NCBI GenBank assembly: GCA_022826565.1
Contig: JAJDUP010000013.1
Location: 162,107-226,106, forward strand
Length of the DNA: 64,000 bases
DNA from: Gemmatimonadota bacterium
Lineage (GTDB): Bacteria > Gemmatimonadota > Gemmatimonadetes > Longimicrobiales > Gaopeijiaceae
Reading direction: 5' to 3'
Numbering within the stretch: the stretch's first letter is position 1; each line of letters starts with the position of its first letter. This document shows positions 21,769-29,092 of the stretch, piece after piece. Under the pieces are notes generated by a model. It had not been told where the DNA came from. It saw only the letters and a program-made list of their open reading frames with translations, and made no database searches. A program made the position numbers and the translations under genes.

Positions 21769-23100
21769 TCAGCGCACTTTCTCGGGCAATCGGCGCACAA
21801 CCACGCGCACTACGTCGTGCTCGCCACGCTCAATGAAGGCGGCCAAGCCATTCGGCCCAAAGGCACTTGGCATTGCGGTCGCGTCGGCGGGAAACGTGCC
21901 GACGTATTCGCCCTCCTCCGTCAACACGTCGATCGGCTCGTCGCCCAGGAGCGCGCCAGCTTGGCGCATGACCCAGATCCGGCCCTCCCAAGTCGTGCTC
22001 AACTCCCGGAGGACGGGGATTTCGTGGTAGAATGGTGCCTCCGTGAGGGCAAGGGAGACCCGCGCCGGTCCCGAGTTCGCCGAGGAGCGCGCAGCCGCCT
22101 CGCTGATCCTGCGATCTCTTCGCCTCGCGCTGCGCTGTTCTCTATAGTCTTCCTGGATTTGCGGAGTGACAGGCTCGGGATCGAAAGGCCGTGTGACGAC
22201 TCGCACCACCTCTCCGGTTTCAGGCGACGCGACCCTCAACAGGTAGGTTGAGGAGTCGGAGTACACAAGGTCACCTCCGGGCAGGATGCCCCACAGGAGT
22301 TCGGGCTCGAAGATGGAAGGCCTGGAGAGTCCACTCAAAGTGCGGCCGGGGGTGACGTTGCGCCCCTCAACCGTGATCCCGGAGGAACCGGTGAAGAGGC
22401 GTTGCCCCTGATCGCGCGGCGGAACCCAACCTCGCGCAACGGTATCCGCTTGGACGACTTCACCCCCGAGTCCGATGCGGACGACGGGTCGCTCTGTCGG
22501 CTGCGACCGACCGACTCCCACCGCACCGACGCCGAAGCCTGTCTCCGGGGGTATCGTGTAGACTGCGCCGCCGCGCGGATCGGGCTGAATCGGTGTGGAG
22601 ACGGCAATACTCCGCTGCATGAACCCCATGGGGGATGCGCCGGTCGCCGGGCGTACCATCCGCACGAAGGCACCGGATGCATCGAAGATCTGGTATGCGC
22701 CATGACCCATGTCACCGACGATGGTGGCGCCGTGGCGCATGACTGTGTAGCTCCCCACGCGGTTGAACTCCCCTGGCCCCTCGCCGGCGGAACCAAACTC
22801 GTGCCGAAAGGTACCGGAACCATCGAACACCACAATCCGCAGATCGGAGAAGGGATCGCTACCATGGTCGAACACATAGAGGTTGCCTTGGGCGTCGAAG
22901 GCCACCGCGCCCACCCGACCGAAGGTCTCCCACGGCTCTCCGTCGAGGCTCCCGACCCGGTAAACCTCCGGGAAGTCCGCATCAATCTGTCGGTCGTCGC
23001 CTGTGACCTCGACCACCTTCTGGCCCGACAGACCCGGGACCACGAATAGCTTTGCGATGCCGAGGGACAGAACGATCCAGAGGAGGTTAGTGGTTTTCAC
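21769..23100 (-). CDS. 6-bladed beta-propeller (NHL-like) exported protein, copy 2
   Basis: VGAVAFDAQGNLYVFDHGSDPFSDLRIVVFDGSGTFRHEFGSAGEGPGEFNRVG; same C-terminal [10 protein letters not shown]...AFGPNGLAAFIE...VVVRRLP as copy 1; GTG start at signal peptide. Confidence 0.75.
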   Translation of the reverse strand: MKTTNLLWIVLSLGIAKLFVVPGLSGQKVVEVTGDDRQIDADFPEVYRVGSLDGEPWETFGRVGAVAFDAQGNLYVFDHGSDPFSDLRIVVFDGSGTFRHEFGSAGEGPGEFNRVGSYTVMRHGATIVGDMGHGAYQIFDASGAFVRMVRPATGASPMGFMQRSIAVSTPIQPDPRGGAVYTIPPETGFGVGAVGVGRSQPTERPVVRIGLGGEVVQADTVARGWVPPRDQGQRLFTGSSGITVEGRNVTPGRTLSGLSRPSIFEPELLWGILPGGDLVYSDSSTYLLRVASPETGEVVRVVTRPFDPEPVTPQIQEDYREQRSARRRDRRISEAAARSSANSGPARVSLALTEAPFYHEIPVLRELSTTWEGRIWVMRQAGALLGDEPIDVLTEEGEYVGTFPADATAMPSAFGPNGLAAFIERGEHDVVRVVVRRLPEKVR

Positions 23101-23172
23101 ACGCGCTCCCGTCAGGCGGAAACTGCGGGGAATGGACTTAGTGGCCGACCAATCCGTCACCAACACATGGGC

Positions 23173-23586
23173 TCAGTTGGAATTGGAAATGTCGTGTCCG
23201 GGGATCTCGTCGTCCTCGCAGACTACCATGTGACCCCAGAAAACGAGTTCATCGTCCCAAAAGCACCACAAGTGGTATGTGAAGCACCCCTCGCCATCCT
23301 CGTATGGCGGCGGCGGACCGAACGATTCGTAACACCGGAGATCGGTGGCCCTTAGGTCGACCGTCCCGTCCTTCGACGCATGTGTCGCGTCGAGTTGCGG
23401 CGTAGGTGCTGGTGAGGTCTCACCCGGCAGCATGCTCGCGCAAGGCGATGCACCGCCCGTGACCGAGCCGCCGACCATGGGTACGACCGACGCCGACGCT
23501 GCGCCGAACGCCATGTAGCCCGCCATCAACACCGTCATCAGACCCAAAGACCCGACCCGCGCCAGACTTGCCAACAGCTTCTTCAT
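23173..23586 (-). CDS. Small secreted Cys-containing hypothetical protein upstream of the propeller pair
   Basis: 137 aa, MKKLLASLARVGSLGLMTVLMAGYMAFGAASA signal peptide, then CASM...RCYESFGPPPPYEDGEGCFTYHLWCFWDDELVFWGHMVVCEDDE; same strand as both propellers. Confidence 0.65.
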   Translation of the reverse strand: MKKLLASLARVGSLGLMTVLMAGYMAFGAASASVVPMVGGSVTGGASPCASMLPGETSPAPTPQLDATHASKDGTVDLRATDLRCYESFGPPPPYEDGEGCFTYHLWCFWDDELVFWGHMVVCEDDEIPGHDISNSN

Positions 23587-24116
23587 CTCGTTCCACCGTG
23601 TATCGTTAGAGTGTTCCTCCCAGTGCGCCGGTTCCTCTTGGAAACGGTCCGGCCTACGAAACCGAACAATAGCGCGGGCCATGGTCCTTGGGCAACTTCG
23701 TTGTCGTGCTGTCGGTAGCAAATGGAATGGCCGGTTGCGGGTCCACCGCTGGTCTGCAAGCTCAACGAGGCTGGGGTTAGCCCGCAAGCGGCCTAGCGGG
23801 GCGACCCCCGACTCCTTTCCGATGGCGGCGCGCTGGCTTGAGCCACTGTTATGTGGCAAGCAGAGCATACTCGGGGCGACACTCCGTGCGTCCCCTGCGG
23901 AGGCTGGCGGGGGGCCGCGCCCCCTCTGACCCGGAGATCGTCGCCGCGCTGGATTGCGCGGGCGGGGGCGTCACCCCGCCTTCTCCCTTGACGGCGCATC
24001 CCGATGACCAGCCTATTCGGGGAAGCTGTCGGCGGCCTACTACAGTGCCGCGTTCCGCCCAGCCGTCGGATCAAGCGGTGGGCAGAGTACACCTTGAAGG
24101 GGGTCAGGTTCATTCC

Positions 24117-24347
24117 GTGAACGACGGCGGAATCATCGGCCAAGCCTACGGGCGGAAGATACACGCCCGCGAAGTGGTCGCCATCGACGAAGCGGGGGAC
24201 GGGCTGTGTTGGGTCCGCCTGACCCGGTTCGACGACGAATGGCTCCTGATCCGCTCCGATGCCCGCGACGTGTCGCGCGCGGTGCGAAAGCTCCGCCAGA
24301 TTCCGGCGGGCGAGCAGTCGGACCGGTTCCCGGAGGTCGGGCCGTGA
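24117..24347 (+). CDS. Small hypothetical protein
   Basis: GTG-start ORF VNDGGIIGQAYGRKIHAREVVAIDEAGDGLCWVRLTRFDDEWLLIRSDARDVSRAVRKLRQIPAGE...; GTGA overlap with next ORF. Confidence 0.5.
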   Translation: MNDGGIIGQAYGRKIHAREVVAIDEAGDGLCWVRLTRFDDEWLLIRSDARDVSRAVRKLRQIPAGEQSDRFPEVGP

Positions 24348-24454
24348 GCCTGCTCCCCTACCTTGCCCTCGGGGCGCTGGCCGTCGCCGTCATCGGACTG
24401 TCCACCGACGTGCGGGCCGCCGTCCGCCGCCTGTTTCATCAACGCCGTCCGTAG
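24344..24454 (+). CDS. 36-aa putative membrane microprotein
   Basis: VSLLPYLALGALAVAVIGLSTDVRAAVRRLFHQRRP; one TM helix, translationally coupled (GTGA) to upstream ORF. Confidence 0.4.
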   Translation: MSLLPYLALGALAVAVIGLSTDVRAAVRRLFHQRRP

Positions 24455-24541
24455 CCTGCGAACGGTTCGCCGCGTCCCCGGAAGCGATGACCGGGTGGCT
24501 TCACCGCACGGCGATTCGGCAAGGTTGTCGAGAGGTCTGTA

Positions 24542-24715
24542 GTGAGCGTCGGACGCGGGTGTTGGTGGCAAGTCCTGCGTGTCCGGTTCACTTTGGAGGT
24601 CGCCGGAGACGAAATCGCCGTTCGGCCGGACACGGCCTCGGTCATGCAAGTCGCCGACGCGTATGCAGTTAAGTTACGGTCGGCGGGGCGCCGATGCCGA
24701 TCCGCAGTCCTTTGA
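24542..24715 (+). CDS. Small hypothetical protein upstream of integrase
   Basis: 57-aa GTG ORF ...WWQVLRVRFTLEVAGDEIAVRPDTASVMQVADAYAVKLRSAGRRCRSAVL; composition looks coding. Confidence 0.35.
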   Translation: MSVGRGCWWQVLRVRFTLEVAGDEIAVRPDTASVMQVADAYAVKLRSAGRRCRSAVL

Positions 24716-24997
24716 CGTGGATGGACAAGCGACCCCCCATTTCGGCGTGCCTCAATCGGCACCGGGGAGGATGGAGCCGGACAGCCCCATCTCCCCCCGG
24801 CCGCCGCGGGGTACTCCCAGCCAGCGATCCGTCCGGAAGGGTGTCGAGCGCCGCTTCGAGGAGGTGGCGGGCCTGTTGGCCAACCGGCTGGCCGGTGGGC
24901 TTTACGGCATCGCCAACCGCAGTCGAGACGGGACCCATCTCGGCTTGCCGTTTCGCCTTCCCGCAAGGGACCGCTGGACCCGGAGCGACCTCCCGCA

Positions 24998-25030
24998 GAG
25001 GGTTGGGATGGCGTGCACATCCCAACCCTC
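24998..25030. other. Perfect 13-bp inverted repeat (7-nt loop) in the non-coding region before the integrase
   Basis: GAGGGTTGGGATG gcgtgca CATCCCAACCCTC. Confidence 0.8.
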
Positions 25031-25370
25031 CCCCGTGGCACGCCAAGCGTCTAGGGAGGGGGGTCGCTCCGGTCACGGCCTCCGTTTCCGGCGCGGCACC
25101 GCCGTGCCGGCGGGCGTGGCGCAGCCGCAAGCCGGACAACGACTTGCGTTGCAGAAGAAATGCACGTCCAAACGACGATTCCGTGCACATCGGGTCTGTT
25201 GCACATGTGCGGCTCCATCCGGGCACCGACCCATCCATTTCGGGTCTTGGATCGACCTCCCGTCGATGCCGGAAAACTCGGTCCCTTGCTCGCACTGGCG
25301 GAGAAACCCGCTCTCCGCGATACTTCGTTCGCGCAGATCGTGCAGTCCATCTATCGAGAGGAATCGAACG

Positions 25371-26531
25371 ATGGCACGCACGAAACGAAGTCGGCGCTCG
25401 TACGGCGCTGGCGAATGGGGCCGGAACCGGGTCAGGATCTTCCCCGACCCGAAGACCGGCATGTTCCAGATCGAGTGGCGAGAGAACGGGCGAAGGCTCA
25501 CCCGGTCCCTCAAGCACCGTGACTGGCGGCGCGCGAAGCGGCAGGCGGACGAATTCGCCGCCGGATTCGCTGGCCCCGAGATCGGGGGCGACGCGGAGGC
25601 CAAGCCCGAGCCACTCACACTGGAGCGGCTCTTTGACATCTACGGTGAGGAGGTGACGCCCGCGAAGGGCGCGCACACCCGGCAGCACGACCGCACGTCG
25701 ATGCTGATGTTCCTCGACCTCTTCGGACGGTCCCGGGACCCGGCGACCCTGTCTCAGAGGGACTGGGACCGATTCATCCGGGAGCGCCGCGCGGGTAGGA
25801 TCGGACCGAGTGGCAGGCCGGTGGCGGATCGGACCGTCGAGTACGACCTGAAGTTCCTGATCGCCGTCCTTAACTGGGCGACGAAGTCCCGCGACGAGCG
25901 GGGCCGGTTGCTGCTCGACCGGAATCCGCTCAGGGGGCTCAGAACGCCGAGCGAGAAGAACCCGAACCGGGTGGTGCTCCAAGAAGAGGAGTACGGAGCG
26001 CTTCTGAAGGTGTCGCGGCGGGTGGACTGGCGGTTCCATGTGGCGCTGGTGCTCGCGCACGAAACGGGCCACCGGGTAGGTGCCATCCGCCAGCTTCGGT
26101 GGCAGGACATCGATTTCGAGGGCGGAGCCATCGTCTGGCGCGCCGAACACGACAAGACCGGCTACGAGCACGTCACGCCGGTCACCGACGATGCCCTCGC
26201 GGCTTTGAGGGAAGTGCGGAGTGCCATGCCCTTCGCTGGAGATGCGCCGGTGCTGCCCGCGCCCCGGGATCCGTCGGCCTGCATGGGAGCCGCGTTGGCG
26301 CAGGGATGGTGGGACCGGGCCGAGAGGCTCGCGGGACTGGAGCCGAAGCCCGGCAGGGGCTGGCACTCGCTGCGGCGCAAGTTCGCCTCCGACCTGATGG
26401 ACCAGCCGTTGAAGGTGCTCTGCCAACTCGGCGGCTGGAAGACGGCCAAGACGGTGCTCCGGTGCTATCAGAGAGCCGACGAAGGACAGCTTCGGAAGAC
26501 TCTGGAAGGCCGCCGCCGGGCTCGCGGCTGA
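25371..26531 (+). CDS. Tyrosine recombinase / phage-type integrase
   Basis: ETGHRVGAIRQLRWQDID (Arg I), WHSLRRKFASDL (HxxRR), LGGWKTAKTVLRCYQ (Tyr); ATG at 25371 with upstream region non-coding-like. Confidence 0.9.
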   Translation: MARTKRSRRSYGAGEWGRNRVRIFPDPKTGMFQIEWRENGRRLTRSLKHRDWRRAKRQADEFAAGFAGPEIGGDAEAKPEPLTLERLFDIYGEEVTPAKGAHTRQHDRTSMLMFLDLFGRSRDPATLSQRDWDRFIRERRAGRIGPSGRPVADRTVEYDLKFLIAVLNWATKSRDERGRLLLDRNPLRGLRTPSEKNPNRVVLQEEEYGALLKVSRRVDWRFHVALVLAHETGHRVGAIRQLRWQDIDFEGGAIVWRAEHDKTGYEHVTPVTDDALAALREVRSAMPFAGDAPVLPAPRDPSACMGAALAQGWWDRAERLAGLEPKPGRGWHSLRRKFASDLMDQPLKVLCQLGGWKTAKTVLRCYQRADEGQLRKTLEGRRRARG

Positions 26532-26660
26532 AGTCGAGACCGGCGGGAATCATTCAGCGGGAAATCGAGCTGTCGAACATGCAACCACAACCACCGCAAC
26601 AAGATGCGAAACTTCAACCACATGTCAGCCCGGCGCCTCGGCACTCTCGGTAGCACGCGA

Positions 26661-26682
26661 ACTTCCGGGACGGGACACTAGG
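26661..26682 (-). repeat. Right terminal inverted repeat of the insert
   Basis: ACTTCCGGGACGGGACACTAGG, reverse complement matches 19527-19548 at 20/22. Confidence 0.85.
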
Positions 26683-29091
26683 ATGTCCGGCCGTTCTCTG
26701 CGGGTCCTGGAGTTCGGCAAAGCCCTGCAGTACGCCGCCGGGTTCGCCTGTACGCGGGCGGGCCGGGAAGCTGTGCTCGCGTTGCGGCCGGCGGCGGACG
26801 GGATCACCGTGCGCGAGCGCCTGGGCGCGGTCGGGGAGGCACAGGCGTTCCTGTCGGCGCGCGAGGACTGGTCGTTCCCGCCGCTCCCGGAGTCGAACGG
26901 CCCGACGAGCCGCCTGGCGGTGGAGGGCTCGGTGCTTACCGCTGCCGAGCTGGCGGGTCTGGGGGTCGTGCTGGCCGCGGGACGGATAGTCCTGCGCGCA
27001 CTTTCGGGTGAGACGGAGGGATTGCCGTCCCTGGCCGAGCTTGGCTCGCGTCTGCTGGCCGACCCCGAACTGGAAGCCGCGATCTTGCGCAGCGTCGACG
27101 TGGAGGGGCTTGTCCTCGACGGGGCGAGCCGGGAGCTGGGCCGGATTCGCGCGCGTCTGGGGGGAGCCCACAATCGCGTCGTATCCCACCTGGAAAGCCT
27201 GTTGAATGACGTCGACGACCGCTACCGGGTTCCGGAAGCGTCGGTGTCGATCCGCGAGGGACGCTACGTGATCCCGGTCCGGCGGGAGGGGAAGCGGGCG
27301 GTCGGAGGATACGTACACGACGAGTCGGCCTCCGGCGCCACGGTCTTCATGGAACCGCCCTCGGCGATCGACATGATGAACCGGGTCCGCGAGCTCGAGC
27401 GGGCCGAGGCACGGGAGGTGCAGCGGATCCTGCGCGCGCTGACGGAGCGCTGCCGCCCGCTCGCCCCCGCCTTCGCGCGGTCGATGAGGGCACTGGCGGA
27501 GATGGACAAGCGGGTGGCCCTCGCCCGGGCCGCCGGCCGCTGGAAGGGCTGCGTGCCCGAAATCAGCGACGGGCAGCTCGAGATCCGCGCCGGACGCCAC
27601 CCCCTGCTTCTCGCAGGCGGAGTGGACGCGGTCCCCTTCGACCTCGCCCTCGATCCGCATGAGCGCGTCGTGGTGGTCACCGGCCCCAATACCGGGGGCA
27701 AGACGGTGTTCCTCAAGTCCGTCGGCCTCATCTCCGCGCTCGCGCAGTCGGGGGTGGTGCCCCCGGTCGGGCCGGGCACCCGGCTTCCGGTCTTCGACTC
27801 CTTTTTCGCCGATGTGGGCGACGAGCAATCGATCGCCGACTCCCTGTCCACCTTCTCCGCACACCTCCGCAACCTGCAGGAGGTGCTGGCCAGCGCGGGG
27901 CCGCGATCCCTCGTCCTGATCGACGAGCCCGGCGCCGGGACCGATCCGAAGGAAGGCGAGGCGCTGGCGCGGGCGGTCGTGGAGGTCCTCGCCGAACGCG
28001 GGTGCACCGCGGTGATCACCTCGCATCTCGGGGGGCTGAAGCGGCTGGCCGTTCCCGGCGACCGGATCGTCAACGCGTCGCTCCGCTTCGACGGTGAGCA
28101 GCTCGCGCCGACCTACCACTTCACCAAGGGGCGGCCGGGCCGGAGCTACGGCCTCGCGACCGCGCGCGGGCTCGGCTTTCCGGCCGATGTGCTCGATCGC
28201 GCCGAGGCGTACCGTGACGGCGCCGAAGCGCGGCTGGACGAAGTGCTGAAGAGTCTCGAGGCGAAGGAGAAGAGGGTGACGGAGCTGGTCGCGCGGCTGG
28301 ACGCGGAACGGCGGCGCGCCGAGCAGCTGCAATCGGAGCTGCAGGCCCGCGAACAGGAGCTCGGCCGCTCCGAAAGGGAGCACGCGGATCGCGCGCGCCG
28401 GGATGCGCGCCGGCTGCTCCTCGATGCACGCCGGGAGGTGGAGCGGGCGATCGCGGATCTCACGGAACGGGCCGAGGCGGTGTCGCTGGACGAGGCGGCC
28501 CGGGACGCGCGCCGGGCGGTCGAGAGCGCGGCGCGAGCGCTCGAGGGGCCGGATCGGGATGGTGGCGCGAGGCGGCGCGGCGGTGGGTCAGGACGCGGGA
28601 GGGTGCCGGGAGCGGAGCAGGCCGTCGCCGCGCCCGGGAGTGTGGTTCGGCTGACGGAGTCGGGGACGCGGGGGACCGTGGTGGCCGTCGAGGGCGGCCG
28701 GGTGGTCGTGAACGTGGGGGGCGTGCGGATGAGGGTGGACGCCGACCGGGTCGCGGCCGTGGCGGATGGCGGGGGCGAGGTGCGGGGCGCTCGCAAGACG
28801 GACGCGCGTGGACGCACCCGAGCCGCGTGGAGCGGCCTCGCGCCGGATCCGGCGACGGAGCTGGACCTGCGCGGCCAGCGCGCGGACGAGGCCGAACATT
28901 CGCTCGTGCGCGCGCTCGACGAGGCCTCGGTCGCCGATCTGCGCGAACTGCGCGTCATACACGGCAAGGGCACCGGCGCGCTTCGCGAACGGGTCACGAG
29001 TGTGCTGGACCGCGACGCGCGCGTGGCGGAGTTTCGCGCCGGCGAGCCTGCCGAAGGCGGCTACGGCGTGACGCTTGTGAGGATGAAGTAG
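26683..29091 (+). CDS. mutS2: Endonuclease MutS2
   Basis: VVTGPNTGGKTVFLKSVGLI Walker A, LIDEPGAGTDPKEGEALARAVVE, C-terminal Smr LDLRGQRADEAEHSLVRALDEA...VIHGKGTGALRERV. Confidence 0.95.
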   Translation: MSGRSLRVLEFGKALQYAAGFACTRAGREAVLALRPAADGITVRERLGAVGEAQAFLSAREDWSFPPLPESNGPTSRLAVEGSVLTAAELAGLGVVLAAGRIVLRALSGETEGLPSLAELGSRLLADPELEAAILRSVDVEGLVLDGASRELGRIRARLGGAHNRVVSHLESLLNDVDDRYRVPEASVSIREGRYVIPVRREGKRAVGGYVHDESASGATVFMEPPSAIDMMNRVRELERAEAREVQRILRALTERCRPLAPAFARSMRALAEMDKRVALARAAGRWKGCVPEISDGQLEIRAGRHPLLLAGGVDAVPFDLALDPHERVVVVTGPNTGGKTVFLKSVGLISALAQSGVVPPVGPGTRLPVFDSFFADVGDEQSIADSLSTFSAHLRNLQEVLASAGPRSLVLIDEPGAGTDPKEGEALARAVVEVLAERGCTAVITSHLGGLKRLAVPGDRIVNASLRFDGEQLAPTYHFTKGRPGRSYGLATARGLGFPADVLDRAEAYRDGAEARLDEVLKSLEAKEKRVTELVARLDAERRRAEQLQSELQAREQELGRSEREHADRARRDARRLLLDARREVERAIADLTERAEAVSLDEAARDARRAVESAARALEGPDRDGGARRRGGGSGRGRVPGAEQAVAAPGSVVRLTESGTRGTVVAVEGGRVVVNVGGVRMRVDADRVAAVADGGGEVRGARKTDARGRTRAAWSGLAPDPATELDLRGQRADEAEHSLVRALDEASVADLRELRVIHGKGTGALRERVTSVLDRDARVAEFRAGEPAEGGYGVTLVRMK

Positions 29092-29092
29092 G

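Larger units (their letters stand above)
19531..26678. mobile_element. ~7.15-kb TIR-bounded insertion with TA at both ends, carrying a secreted peptide, two beta-propellers and a tyrosine recombinase
   Basis: Left end CCTAGTGTCCTGTCCCGGAAAT (19527-19548) and reverse complement of right end CCTAGTGTCCCGTCCCGGAAGT (26661-26682) match at 20/22; TA at 19529-19530 and 26679-26680; lies exactly between yqeY stop and mutS2 ATG. Confidence 0.75.

Noticed and set aside
24579-25370. N-terminal ~264-aa extension of the integrase ORF
   Set aside because: No integrase-like sequence, Arg/Pro/Ser-rich, contains the hairpins; a good ATG exists at 25371.
24669-26426. 585-aa minus-strand ORF opposite the integrase
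   Set aside because: Antisense to conserved recombinase motifs; composition not protein-like.
19531-26678. Explanation of the insert as a pair of MITEs or as a standard integrase island with att direct repeats
   Set aside because: No second inverted TIR seen within ~200 bp of the left end, and no direct repeat pair seen at the boundaries; the inverted repeat plus TA fits better.
26614-28383. 589-aa minus-strand ORF opposite mutS2
   Set aside because: Shadow ORF of a strongly supported gene; no recognisable domain.
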